A stretch of DNA of 49,042 nucleotides. It comes from a virus. Positions within the stretch are counted from its first letter, which is position 1; the number at the start of each line of letters is the position of its first letter. A program made the translations under genes and the position numbers. Below are positions 1-8,616 of this stretch, piece after piece. The notes below the pieces were generated by a model. That model ran no database searches, had not been told where the DNA came from, and worked only from the letters and a program-made list of their open reading frames with translations. Location of the stretch: IMG/VR virus record IMGVR_UViG_3300027896_000064, positions 1-49,042 of that record; one strand, given 5' to 3'.

Positions 1-1549
1 CACCCAATTTGGCATTCTCCTTTGCCTTTGCCCTTGCCTCAAATCCCGCTCCCAATCCGTGTATTCCACCAAACAGAATGTCTGGAACAGCTTGTTCAAT
101 TGTGGGCATGGCATTCTGTCCTTGAGCCGCACGAATGCCAGCAGATGTAGCCAAATTAACTCCAGCGGCGGCTGTGCCTCCAACAAGCCCCTTAACAAGC
201 GGCGTAGCTCCTTTTAACAACGCACTCGTTGCTTTAGAAGTAAGTTCTCCACCAACTGTATATGCGGCAAGTGCAGGAACTGTGGCTAATGCCGCTTCAC
301 TTCCTGCCTTATGTCCAGCGGCATCCAATTGTGCTTGATCAGTAACACCCTGCTGTTTTAATTCAGCAACCTTGGCATCATATCCTTCACCATAGGCTTG
401 ACTGCCACCCATAACTGCCATCGTTGGCAATGCCAATGGCCCTGTTAACATAGCTGGAGCTAATCCAACAACATTACCAAAACCTCTTCCAAGCTGTGCC
501 GCTATGGATGTGTCCTTTTGAGATACTCCCAATGCAGGAAACATTCCAGCGGCTTGTTCACTTAATGCTCCCGCTTGCTGACCAAGCTGTTTTCTTTCCT
601 GTATCAATGCTTGCTGTTGAACATCAGAAGCGTATTGAGGAAGTTTAAGCGTCTCTTCTTTCTGTGCTTGGAGATCACCAATCTCTCTTTGGAGATCGTT
701 AATCTGATTTCCATATTCAGCAGTAGAGAATCCTTGTTTCTTAACGATGCCTTGGATGGCATCCAATGCCGCTTGTTTGTCTGCAATAGCAGTATCAAAT
801 GCAGTGGTAGCTTCTTGGGTAGTTGCTCCTCTCTGGAATGGAGCGTTGATTCCAGAAACATCCGTTACAGGTGCGGCTCCTGCCCTTTCAAATCCACCAG
901 CAGTTTGAATTGCTCCAGCGGCGGTTTGTGCGGCGGCTTGTTTAAAGAAATTCTCATATCCCGGCATAGCAGGAAGATTAATCGTTTTGCCAGTTTGTTC
1001 TTGCTGTGGAAGTTGATTTGCTTGTTGTCCTTTAGTGTAAAGATCAGCAAATGGATCAGCATTTATTTGTTTTTGCGGAGTACTTGTTCCTCTATCAACA
1101 AAACTATATTCAACTGGAGTCAATCCTGTACCGCCAATCGCTTGATTTGTGGCATGAGTAAGATCAATCCTATCTTTTAATCTTTCAGATGGGCCTTTAT
1201 CAATAATTGGAGCAACAATGCTTTGACCTGTATCTGGATTAGTAACACGAACTAATTGATTGTGAGCCGCATTCTCATCACCAAAATGGGAACGAAGTAC
1301 GCTAATCGGCAAAGATACTCCATGAACATTCGGATCATTAGTAATATCATTCCAAGCACCCACTCCATTATCTTGTGGGTCATTATATCCAAAAGTAGAA
1401 GCAATTGCTGAAGTTCCTTTAGGGTAAAGGTCAGAAAATGGGTCTTGGCTTGATGCTCTTGACGCACCAGTTACTCCAGATTGAGTTTGTTGCTGACCTT
1501 GATCTGATGTTCCTTGGGGATAAAGATCAGCAAATGGATCAGTTGCCAT
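1..1549 (-). CDS. Internal virion protein with RlpA-like DPBB domain (partial, C-terminus off window)
   Basis: Open from an ATG at 1549 to the left edge, giving 516 codons with no stop. Residues about 48-150 form a double-psi beta-barrel (RlpA/lytic-transglycosylase-like) domain: STFGYNDPQDNGVGAW near 51-66, an APIIDKGP block at 113-120 and a DRIDLT block at 126-131. This is the usual layout of peptidoglycan-acting DPBB domains, so I infer local wall digestion or remodelling during DNA ejection. Three copies of a short DPF(A/S)DLY motif sit at residues 4-10, 36-42 and 165-171, flanking the domain. Residues about 270-340 are Q/E-rich and helical. Further on are Ala/Gly hydrophobic stretches (about 355-385 and 415-470) resembling membrane-active parts of ejection proteins. 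The gene lies 6 bases after the preceding internal-protein gene. Family function is inferred; the coding call is secure. Confidence 0.8.
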   Translation of the reverse strand, partial: MATDPFADLYPQGTSDQGQQQTQSGVTGASRASSQDPFSDLYPKGTSAIASTFGYNDPQDNGVGAWNDITNDPNVHGVSLPISVLRSHFGDENAAHNQLVRVTNPDTGQSIVAPIIDKGPSERLKDRIDLTHATNQAIGGTGLTPVEYSFVDRGTSTPQKQINADPFADLYTKGQQANQLPQQEQTGKTINLPAMPGYENFFKQAAAQTAAGAIQTAGGFERAGAAPVTDVSGINAPFQRGATTQEATTAFDTAIADKQAALDAIQGIVKKQGFSTAEYGNQINDLQREIGDLQAQKEETLKLPQYASDVQQQALIQERKQLGQQAGALSEQAAGMFPALGVSQKDTSIAAQLGRGFGNVVGLAPAMLTGPLALPTMAVMGGSQAYGEGYDAKVAELKQQGVTDQAQLDAAGHKAGSEAALATVPALAAYTVGGELTSKATSALLKGATPLVKGLVGGTAAAGVNLATSAGIRAAQGQNAMPTIEQAVPDILFGGIHGLGAGFEARAKAKENAKLG

Positions 1550-1555
1550 AAATTA

Positions 1556-2662
1556 CTATGCTCCCTGCATCGCAGGAAGTTGATTTGAAGGAGCAGGAGT
1601 TGGAGAAGCTTGTGCTTGAGGTGGGGCTTGAGGTGGAGCTTCTTGTTGATTTTGTTTATTCAAAACAGATGGGTCAATACCAAGTTTCTTAAGACGATCC
1701 TCAACTGCATTTTGTGGTATTCCATTTTGTAATGCTTTTTGAGCATATTGAAGTGCCATTGGATTTTTAGCCAATGCAAAGTTATTAGCAGCAGCATCAA
1801 TGTTTTGTTTTTGTTCAGCAAGACTTGTTCTTTTACCGAAAAATCCAAAAAAAGGATGAGAACTTTTACCTTCTTCCGTTACATCTTCTGGACTTGTTCC
1901 TTTAGGTAATGCGCTAATCTTTTTATTAATTTCTTCTTGAGCATCTGCAATATGATTTTGAACCTTATTTGCGGCAGCATCTAATTCATCATTATTAATA
2001 GCATTCGGCCCCATAGCTGATTGGATGTCTTTGTATTTAGTCAAAGCAGAAGCAAATCCTCTAATGTCTTCTGGATTCGCTGGCTTACCTTCCTTAATTG
2101 CTGCATCAAGATTTTCTGCATATGTAGAAGCCCCAGTAACCCCTGCACTATTTGGGGTTGCGGGAATGCCATTCCAAATATTGTTATAAGTTCCAACTTG
2201 CTTTGCTGCCATCTGCGTTTGCTGGAACTGATTCATTTGCTTAACAATTGGATTCCCTTGAGCGTCCGTAGGGTGAGCAAGGTTTGCAGCATATGTTTTT
2301 CCTGCCAAATTCATCCCTGCTGTTTGAAGTCGCGTATCAGTCAAAAGTTGATTGCGATAATTCTCATTAGCTTGAGTCGCTCCAGCAATGAATTGATTGG
2401 ACAAATGTTGAGTCAATGGATTTTGACCAGCAAGTCCTGCTGCTTGTGTCACATCAGCAATTCCCGTTGAATCTCCAGAAGAGATTTTTTGCATTCCAGT
2501 TGCGTATTGACTTTGGATAACAGGCAACATGGCTTTTGCCGATTGCGCTGCTGCTTGATTTTCAATTGTCTGACCAATTTGTTGACCAAGACCAGCAAGC
2601 GAATTGGCAACCGTTTGATTACCTGCCATGATTGGCGAAAAGTTGTAATATCCTAATGCCAT
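1556..2662 (-). CDS. Putative internal virion (ejection) protein, Q/A-rich
   Basis: 368 aa. I recognise no named family. The protein is Ala/Gln/Asn-rich and mostly predicted helical, with a long amphipathic region in the N-terminal two thirds, a charged segment around residues 240-290 and a Pro/Gln/Ala tail (PPQAPPQAQASPTPAPS). The composition and the position between the 362-aa internal protein and the DPBB protein fit the internal/ejection proteins that podoviruses encode after the tail nozzle and adaptor. It starts 4 bases after the previous stop, within one transcription unit. Upstream of the ATG there is no Shine-Dalgarno sequence. The role as an internal virion protein is an inference from composition and synteny. 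Confidence 0.65.
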   Translation of the reverse strand: MALGYYNFSPIMAGNQTVANSLAGLGQQIGQTIENQAAAQSAKAMLPVIQSQYATGMQKISSGDSTGIADVTQAAGLAGQNPLTQHLSNQFIAGATQANENYRNQLLTDTRLQTAGMNLAGKTYAANLAHPTDAQGNPIVKQMNQFQQTQMAAKQVGTYNNIWNGIPATPNSAGVTGASTYAENLDAAIKEGKPANPEDIRGFASALTKYKDIQSAMGPNAINNDELDAAANKVQNHIADAQEEINKKISALPKGTSPEDVTEEGKSSHPFFGFFGKRTSLAEQKQNIDAAANNFALAKNPMALQYAQKALQNGIPQNAVEDRLKKLGIDPSVLNKQNQQEAPPQAPPQAQASPTPAPSNQLPAMQGA

Positions 2663-2666
2663 ATAA

Positions 2667-3755
2667 TTATTGCATGAAATTGAATGCTGGATTTAGACCA
2701 CTAGCAAAACTTTGATTCCCAGAATATGCTGCTGGAATTTGAGAAGCTTGTTGAGAGAATGGAGTTGTTGCTGCTGCTGATGTATATCCAGTTCCCATCA
2801 GTGTATTAAATGATCCTTGTGCGGGATTATAACTAGAAGTGTTTGCTGGAGTAGTTCCAGCACCAAGTCCATCATAATAATTAGCCATTGCTCCTGCATT
2901 GGCAATACCTAATCCAGCACTTCCCAATCCTGCAAGTCCTTGAGCCATTCCCTGATTTGCTGCTTGAGTCGCACCATATTGATTCATTCCTGCTTGATAT
3001 TGATTTTCAGCAGAAGTCATTCCCAACCCTGCTGCTTGCATACCCAATCCAGCAGCACCAAGAACCTGTTGGTTTCCAATACCTGCTGCTTGCATTCCAA
3101 GTTGCGCTCCCGTGACAGGAGATACAACCATGCTATTCGCCAATTGCTGCCAAGTAGGAGCAGCAGACAATCCATATTGAGAGATGCCCAAAGATGTTTG
3201 TCCAATGTCACGGGCAAACGCTGAAGGAGCCTGTCCTCCACCACTGAATGGATTGTATCCACCACCAAATCCTTGAGCTATTGCGCGTTGTGCATTTTGT
3301 TGCACATCAAGGGGAACTTGACCTTGGATATATTGGTTAAGTTGTTGTTGAGCTAGTTCGCGTTGAGCAGAAGATCCCGGCGTAACTTTGTTTTGGAGAG
3401 CAATCTGCTGTGCTGTTCCCTGTTGAGCAAATTGTTGAGCAAATCCCTGTGATGGATTATATCCTGTACCAAGAATGTTTTGTTCTTGTGCTTGTTGGGC
3501 TGATGCAAATTGTGCTGGCGTTGGAACATATCCTTTTGCCTCTGTTGCATATTGACCACCTTGATAACTTGGCAAGCCTTTGCCTGTTTTAGATAAATTA
3601 TAAGCGTCCATTCCCAAGCTTCCAGCAGTACCAAGAATTGCGGCACCAGCACCAAGACCAATTGCCGTAGTTGCACTTATACCTAAAGTTTCATAAACAG
3701 GCATTTCACGATGCTTGTATTCAGAAAATGTCTGGGAAGGAATTAGAAAATTCAT
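2667..3755 (-). CDS. Putative internal virion protein with N-terminal Gly/Ala membrane-like segment
   Basis: 362 aa, extremely rich in Gln, Ala and Gly, with no Trp- or Cys-based catalytic pattern visible. Residues about 25-50 (ISATTAIGLGAGAAILGTAG) form a GxxxG-type hydrophobic helix that could insert in a membrane. The central region repeats short QQ/AQ/GMQAAG(L/I)G blocks, for example GMQAAGIG and GMQAAGLG around 225-260. The ATG at 3755 overlaps the cupin-gene stop as ATGA, supporting this start; an internal Met at residue 18 (MPVYETL) is the alternative. Podoviral ejection proteins often have this Gly/Ala helix plus Gln-rich layout, so I infer a structural role inside the capsid or in the trans-envelope channel. 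Confidence 0.65.
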   Translation of the reverse strand: MNFLIPSQTFSEYKHREMPVYETLGISATTAIGLGAGAAILGTAGSLGMDAYNLSKTGKGLPSYQGGQYATEAKGYVPTPAQFASAQQAQEQNILGTGYNPSQGFAQQFAQQGTAQQIALQNKVTPGSSAQRELAQQQLNQYIQGQVPLDVQQNAQRAIAQGFGGGYNPFSGGGQAPSAFARDIGQTSLGISQYGLSAAPTWQQLANSMVVSPVTGAQLGMQAAGIGNQQVLGAAGLGMQAAGLGMTSAENQYQAGMNQYGATQAANQGMAQGLAGLGSAGLGIANAGAMANYYDGLGAGTTPANTSSYNPAQGSFNTLMGTGYTSAAATTPFSQQASQIPAAYSGNQSFASGLNPAFNFMQ

Positions 3756-4240
3756 GCTAGTTGAAGTTCTTTATGTATAATGCTAGGACTGACATCTTTT
3801 TTCCACATACTAAACCGTGGATCTTCAGTATCAATCAATGGATTTTGATTTGGTTCAGAAAGTTTTAACACAATTACATCAGGATCTTCAATGTTATCTG
3901 GATTAGAATGACAAGTAACCCATATTGTATCTTCAATATTGTAAAGAAACCTTTTTGTGTTTGGTTTGGTTATTCCCATATCTCCCGCTTCATACAAAGC
4001 TTCTCTTTCAAAATTTCCTTCTTTTGTTTCTTTAAGAACAGCAACCTTGCCTTTAAGAATAAAAAAAGGATGCGTTGTTTTATGCTTCATAGAAACAACA
4101 AGAGATCCTGCTGGCATAAATATCTTTCGTGTATAAAGATTTGGAGTAAAGAAATGTTCTAAAGGACATTGAACTTGAGGAGCGTTTCCAATTTCGCACT
4201 CAAGACGATCCATCGCAGTAACTTGTGACAACTCTTTCAT
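3752..4240 (-). CDS. Cupin-fold protein in the tail module
   Basis: 162 aa from the ATG at 4240, which follows the adaptor stop by one base (TGATATG). An in-frame ATG at 4294 would overlap the adaptor gene by 53 bases and is less likely. The core has the alternating strand pattern of a small cupin barrel: KIFMPAGSLVVSMKHKTTHP, then FFILKGKVAVL, EALYEAGDMGITKPNTKRFL and DTIWVTCH. The KHKTTH pair and the second-half Pro-Asn-Thr turn sit where cupin motifs 1 and 2 usually lie, but the canonical metal-binding His/Glu set is incomplete. An enzymatic role is therefore unclear, and a sugar-binding or structural virion role is possible. Placement between adaptor and internal proteins favours a virion-associated protein. 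Confidence 0.6.
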   Translation of the reverse strand: MKELSQVTAMDRLECEIGNAPQVQCPLEHFFTPNLYTRKIFMPAGSLVVSMKHKTTHPFFILKGKVAVLKETKEGNFEREALYEAGDMGITKPNTKRFLYNIEDTIWVTCHSNPDNIEDPDVIVLKLSEPNQNPLIDTEDPRFSMWKKDVSPSIIHKELQLA

Positions 4241-4241
4241 A

Positions 4242-5252
4242 TCAATAAGGCCACGATGCGCCATCATCCCAAACGTATGTGGGAATAAGGGCATTCAACA
4301 TCATGTTGTTTGAGAATTGACGAATAACACTTCCAGTAGGTTCTTCTTGATCAGCAGTCTCACGGTTAACTTCAAAAATAGCATTCTGGAGAGACTTCGC
4401 ATAGAGATCATCACTGCCTTTGTTCTCACGATAAACGACTGCCATTACAGCAGAAATCATTGCCTCTGGAGTAAACTCAACTTGATCTGTAAGACTGATT
4501 AAATCTTGATAATTCTTTTTGCAGTAAAGAATTACAGAATCCTTAACTCTTCCTTGGACGGCATACTTTCGGAAAGAAGGATTTATGTCATACGGTTGGT
4601 ATACTGCCATCAACATCCTAATGCTTTGATCGGGATCATAAGCATACAAACGAACCCTTCCGTTTGTTTGAGCCTTGGTACAAGCAAATACAGTCTTGAA
4701 GAAATTTACTGAAAACGTAAAGGAAGGAGCAAGACCCAGAGTGAGAGTCTCACTAATGCGAGTTCCATATGCATCTTCCCCAAAAAAAGTAATTTGAGAT
4801 CCTGCATCCAATGGAGATTCAGCTTCTATGGCAAGTTGATATGGTGCTGCATCATAGTTTTGGAAAGTTACGTGCTTTCCTCCAATCTCAATGAATTTCT
4901 TATTGCCACCATTCCATCCGTATCCTTGGCCCCATCCATTCCCATATCCATTTCCACTTGTTCCTCCACCTACAGAATCTTGAGGGATAGATTGATACCA
5001 TTCGTTTCCAAGAGATACGGGGCTTCCATCAATCCAAGCAAGCCTAACCTGTTTATAGAGGCTAGGAAGCGTTAGAATGTTTCCTACGCATTTGATGCAC
5101 ACATATTCGCAAGTAGCATCAGAGTCTGTCTTGTTCCAGAGCAGACTTCTTGCTTTATTCATGTACTGCAATTGCAATGTTTGATTGCAAGTGCCACTAT
5201 TTCCCGCATACGGGCGAATAGTGTTCAGAATATATGCGACATCAAAGAGCAT
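4242..5252 (-). CDS. Head-to-tail adaptor / tail tubular protein A-like
   Basis: 336 aa. I assign it as the podoviral tail adaptor (T7 gp11-like role) from gene order and architecture. The N-terminal region carries four Cys residues (Cys22, then a C-x3-C-x2-C group about 48-55). A Gly/Asn/Tyr-rich insert (GNGYGNGWGQGYGWNGGNK) occupies about residues 99-118. Mixed beta strands follow, and then a helical C-terminal third containing QDLISLTDQVEFTPEAMISA, which resembles the helical packing segment of TTPA proteins. The gene sits between small virion proteins and the internal proteins, downstream of the nozzle in the same operon. The glycine insert is unusual. Family assignment is inference. Confidence 0.6.
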   Translation of the reverse strand: MLFDVAYILNTIRPYAGNSGTCNQTLQLQYMNKARSLLWNKTDSDATCEYVCIKCVGNILTLPSLYKQVRLAWIDGSPVSLGNEWYQSIPQDSVGGGTSGNGYGNGWGQGYGWNGGNKKFIEIGGKHVTFQNYDAAPYQLAIEAESPLDAGSQITFFGEDAYGTRISETLTLGLAPSFTFSVNFFKTVFACTKAQTNGRVRLYAYDPDQSIRMLMAVYQPYDINPSFRKYAVQGRVKDSVILYCKKNYQDLISLTDQVEFTPEAMISAVMAVVYRENKGSDDLYAKSLQNAIFEVNRETADQEEPTGSVIRQFSNNMMLNALIPTYVWDDGASWPY

Positions 5253-5255
5253 AGA

Positions 5256-5438
5256 CTAAATGCCTTTCATTCCACGACGATTAGCTTTGCCAGAAGCATA
5301 GCCACGCATCGCACCTTTGGGAGATCCAACCATAGTTTTAAGCTTCCCCATCTTGAGAGATGGAGCAGTTTTAGCTTTGATCATCTTCCCCTTCATCGTC
5401 CCAAGTTTTGGGAGCTTTGAGAGTTTGGGAAGTGCCAT
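5256..5438 (-). CDS. Small Lys/Gly-rich basic protein
   Basis: 60 aa from the ATG at 5438. A longer in-frame reading from 5630 exists but would run through the upstream 78-aa gene. The upstream gene stops at 5440-5442, so the two are separated by one base, the tight spacing seen throughout this operon. The protein is strongly basic (KLSKLPKLGTMKGKMIKAKT, then repeated KxGK/GxxKG motifs and RGYASGKANRRGMKG). No enzymatic motif is visible. A DNA- or RNA-binding packaged peptide, or a small virion protein, would fit the charge and location, but this is inference. Confidence 0.6.
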   Translation of the reverse strand: MALPKLSKLPKLGTMKGKMIKAKTAPSLKMGKLKTMVGSPKGAMRGYASGKANRRGMKGI

Positions 5439-5439
5439 A

Positions 5440-5676
5440 TTAAAGCCAATCGCTACGGAAAGGAGTTCCACGCCCCATTGCTGTCTCATTAGCCATACCG
5501 CGAGAAGTAGCGTGTTGATTGCCAGCATCTCCAATGGCTTTAATGCGAGCAGTACGAGCATCCTTATAACCACGAATGGTAGGAATATCACCTTTGATTT
5601 GTGCCGCTTGCATAGGTTGCGGAGTGGCAAAATCAGAGACGATACCCTTTTCGGTATTGTCGTATGTGTATTGCAT
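5440..5676 (-). CDS. Hypothetical small virion-region protein
   Basis: 78 aa, start overlapping the preceding stop as TAATG at 5676, so translation is probably coupled. Sequence begins MQYTYDNTEKGIVSDFATPQ and ends MGRGTPFRSDWL. Charged and helical in the middle with several Arg residues; no recognised family, no signal peptide, no membrane segment. Its position among tail and internal protein genes suggests a minor virion component or assembly factor. Confidence 0.55.
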   Translation of the reverse strand: MQYTYDNTEKGIVSDFATPQPMQAAQIKGDIPTIRGYKDARTARIKAIGDAGNQHATSRGMANETAMGRGTPFRSDWL

Positions 5677-5858
5677 TACTTTTTGGAGCTACCACGTCCG
5701 GGGGACGTAGGTTCTGGTTGGAGTTTGCCAGCATAGAAAATGCCAGAGAACTCGGTTCCCTTTGGATGGTTACTCATGCCTTCCTTGATGTCTCCACGAG
5801 TAGAGAAGCCTTCGTTTTGTAGTTTGGGTTGAGTTGCCCTGTTGATGTCTTTAGCCAT
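5676..5858 (-). CDS. Hypothetical 60-aa basic protein
   Basis: 60 aa, MAKDINRATQPKLQNEGFST at the start and a Pro/Gly/Ser/Lys C-terminus (PTSPGRGSSKK). No domain is recognised. The start is preceded by an A/C-rich leader (aacaccaacactaaactaca) typical of this genome. The stop overlaps the next gene's start. It probably belongs to the cluster of three small proteins between the 160-aa tail protein and the adaptor. Confidence 0.5.
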   Translation of the reverse strand: MAKDINRATQPKLQNEGFSTRGDIKEGMSNHPKGTEFSGIFYAGKLQPEPTSPGRGSSKK

Positions 5859-5883
5859 TGTAGTTTAGTGTTGGTGTTTCATT

Positions 5884-6366
5884 TTAGGTTGGTGAAATAG
5901 AAGATACTGACCAATTAAATCCAGTTATAGAAGATGTAGTTGCATCAGTAAATAGAATCTGGAATCCAGTTGTTGTTTTTGTCCCGCTAATTATTGCCCA
6001 AGACCATGTTCCAACAGTGCTTGTAGATGCCGTAAGTGGCTCAATGACTACTTCATATGTTGTATTTGGCATTGCCGTTCCAAAAGTAACAGTATAAACC
6101 CTTGATGTTCCAGAGGTAATAGAAGTTGTTCCTTGCTGAAAATTTACAGCAAGAGAATTGTATTCATTTTGGAGATTCTGGATGTTTTGATTAATCGTTT
6201 GAATCTGTTGCGGCGTAACTTGTCCCAATCCGGGGATATTAATTGTACCATTATTGAGGTATAATTGAATAAAGCTATTAAAAATATCACTCCACGTCCC
6301 ATCTGGACAGTAGTTATTCGGCACAGTAGGGAAAAGCAATTGTGCTGGTGATGATTGATTCTGCAT
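5884..6366 (-). CDS. Putative tail/fibre-associated protein with C-terminal beta domain
   Basis: 160 aa. N-terminal residues about 1-75 include a helical Gln/Asn stretch (QQIQTINQNIQNLQNEYNSL) that could trimerise. The C-terminal half (TYEVVIEPLTASTSTVGTWS to the end) is beta-rich with Thr/Ser and PNTTYEVVIEP, a pattern common in small phage adhesin heads and collar proteins. It is encoded just downstream of the nozzle gene. No catalytic motif is seen. I infer a trimeric tail accessory or receptor-contact protein. Confidence 0.5.
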   Translation of the reverse strand: MQNQSSPAQLLFPTVPNNYCPDGTWSDIFNSFIQLYLNNGTINIPGLGQVTPQQIQTINQNIQNLQNEYNSLAVNFQQGTTSITSGTSRVYTVTFGTAMPNTTYEVVIEPLTASTSTVGTWSWAIISGTKTTTGFQILFTDATTSSITGFNWSVSSISPT

Positions 6367-6410
6367 AATTAGTTAATTTATACTCTGGTTTTTATTTACT
6401 AGCAATGATT

Positions 6411-8615
6411 TTAACCAAAAACGGATTTAACAGCAGTTACTAAAGGAACAATGCGATAGTAATCAAGATCGGGTTCACATCCGCATTGAACTGGTTCTGG
6501 ATCATTATAAAATGTATCTGGACAATCCCCTTGAGGAAGATCCAAATCAGAATTTAACAATGCAGCAAGACGAACTCGGTCTACAATGCAGGAGCCAGAA
6601 ATATCTATTTTTAATTGGAACTCTGCCCCCTCTTGAAGCGTAATATCTCCAAATGTTTGACAATCATTAATGTCTGGAGATGGGAATTTTAATTGTTGAT
6701 AGCGCGGCTGTGATACTGCTGGAACACAATTCTTTGTTAATGGAATGCATTCATCAAATCCAATGCTGATTGGTTGAGAAAGTGTCGTGAAGCAAGCATA
6801 AGAATCAGGACGATATTCACAACTTACCGTGACTGCTTCTTTTAAGTTTGAAATCCAAACTTCTCCACCTGCAAGTTGTTTGCGAATAAATTTAGAAGCA
6901 CCCGGATTAGGTGTAAAATCAAATCTCTTGGTAATAAAATAAGAACCAATGGGAACATTACCATACGCAACTGAATAATCATCTATACCAGTAAGAAGTG
7001 AACTGCTGTTTTGGAGTTCATACAGTCTATTCACATTGTCTGCATCAAATGAAAATGCAAACCCTCGTTCTACTCCATTGATTTGAGCCGTTGCCAGTTG
7101 AGTTGGTTGTGGCCCCTCCCACAAACCATTCCAACGTGCAGGAAGAGATGCGTCTGGAGAGATTTGACTTTCTTGTTCTGCATCCAACACAATCATTGCC
7201 CTGCTTGGACGATGGAGTCCGTTTGTAGTAGGGTCTCCTGTTGATACCGTAAATGGAGATACAGTCGCAATGATTCGATTATCAAAGAACATTGCACTCT
7301 CAAACTGCCTCAACCAAGGAGTATCATAATTTACCCAAGGTTGAACCTCACGGGAGATTTTACGGAAAGAAAGAGCCTCATAGAAGTCTACTTGAGCATT
7401 GTTGTAAAATGCCCATCCATCATCAGAACGGAAATAGACATCATTGTTTACCCCGCAAATACTCCAAGGAGATCGGCAACCACGTCCAATCAATGAGACC
7501 TTTTGAATGTTATTGGCTTGCCACGTTGTCCTGTCTTGAGAAAGATCAAGCGTGAATGAACCATTTTCACAAAACACTACAAGTTCACCTTGCCCACGAA
7601 CATTGATATTCAAAGAAGGCATAATTCGCATTCCTGTAATCAATCCAAGATTTGCGGGAGGAGTGAATGAACCACCTTCAGCCCAATAAGTTTGTTCTGT
7701 AAAGTTTTGAGTATTGGATGTCGTTGTAAATCCGTTTCCGTAAATGATGTCAGAAACATAAATATTGTTATATGCATCACTTACCGCAACTCGACCATAG
7801 GCATATGCCATGATTGTCCCAATCGGCATCTGTTGCTTGACGGGATTTAGTCTGAAGACAGTGTTTGGTTGTGCCGTTGTAATGGTTTCGGTTGCCGCTG
7901 AAGTAGTGGCAATGTTTGACCAAGGGGTAGATGAACCATCTGGAAACACACTTCTTACTTGGAAAGCATACGAAGTAGAAGATGATGTTGTTTTAAAATT
8001 ATAACTTGTTTGAGAAAAAGGAACTAAAGCAATAGTTTCAAAAACACTTCCGTTATATTGAACTTGAATTTCATTTTGAACTGCACCTTTGGCATTATCT
8101 GTCCAAGTCAAAGTGATTTTATTTGATCCATTTCCAACTGCTTGTAGATTTGTGGGAACTCCAGAAATATCACCACTCCATGCAATAGGATCTTGATAAC
8201 CATTTTGGATATAGATCCAATCTTCAGCTTGCACAAACCATGTATGCATCATGGTTGGATCATTTCCACTAATTAACTGATAGAGCGTCCCAATGTTGTT
8301 TACAATCGAAAGAAAATAGATTGTTCCAGCAACCGCAATAACAAATCCATCAACTGATCCTGTTTTAATTGCGCGATACGGAATTGCTCCTTGGAAATTA
8401 CCCGTCTGGAAACTTTTTAAAATAGATGGATCTTGTCCATATGCTGGACTAATAGGAATTTCAGTAAATGGAGGACGTGTTCCATTTATTCCTTGTCGGA
8501 AAGAACGGTTTACACATGATGAAACAAATGTGGGAGGCAATACAGAAGGATGCGTTTCAGCATCCATTGCTATTGTTACACTTGTTCCATCATAAATCCT
8601 GCCATCTTGGGCCAT
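6411..8615 (-). CDS. Tail nozzle / tail tubular protein B-like with an inserted FN3 domain
   Basis: 734 aa, the size range of podoviral nozzle proteins. The N-terminal part (RIYDGTSVTIAMDAETHPSV onward) and the beta-propeller-like mid and C-terminal strands (GRGCRSPWSICGVNNDVYFR, GWAFYNN, NRIIATVSPF) match the layout of TTPB-type proteins that scan through blades with short repeated D-V-Y-F motifs. Residues about 152-240 form a clear fibronectin type III module: an opening GVPTNLQAVGNGSNKITLTW, a central TSYNFKTTSSSTSYAFQVRS and a closing PWSNIATTS. The C-terminus carries several Cys residues (DECIPLTKNC, CGCEPD). Two bases separate it from the fibre gene upstream. Nozzle assignment is inferred from size, order and strand pattern; the FN3 call is from sequence. 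Confidence 0.7.
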   Translation of the reverse strand: MAQDGRIYDGTSVTIAMDAETHPSVLPPTFVSSCVNRSFRQGINGTRPPFTEIPISPAYGQDPSILKSFQTGNFQGAIPYRAIKTGSVDGFVIAVAGTIYFLSIVNNIGTLYQLISGNDPTMMHTWFVQAEDWIYIQNGYQDPIAWSGDISGVPTNLQAVGNGSNKITLTWTDNAKGAVQNEIQVQYNGSVFETIALVPFSQTSYNFKTTSSSTSYAFQVRSVFPDGSSTPWSNIATTSAATETITTAQPNTVFRLNPVKQQMPIGTIMAYAYGRVAVSDAYNNIYVSDIIYGNGFTTTSNTQNFTEQTYWAEGGSFTPPANLGLITGMRIMPSLNINVRGQGELVVFCENGSFTLDLSQDRTTWQANNIQKVSLIGRGCRSPWSICGVNNDVYFRSDDGWAFYNNAQVDFYEALSFRKISREVQPWVNYDTPWLRQFESAMFFDNRIIATVSPFTVSTGDPTTNGLHRPSRAMIVLDAEQESQISPDASLPARWNGLWEGPQPTQLATAQINGVERGFAFSFDADNVNRLYELQNSSSLLTGIDDYSVAYGNVPIGSYFITKRFDFTPNPGASKFIRKQLAGGEVWISNLKEAVTVSCEYRPDSYACFTTLSQPISIGFDECIPLTKNCVPAVSQPRYQQLKFPSPDINDCQTFGDITLQEGAEFQLKIDISGSCIVDRVRLAALLNSDLDLPQGDCPDTFYNDPEPVQCGCEPDLDYYRIVPLVTAVKSVFG

Positions 8616-8616
8616 A

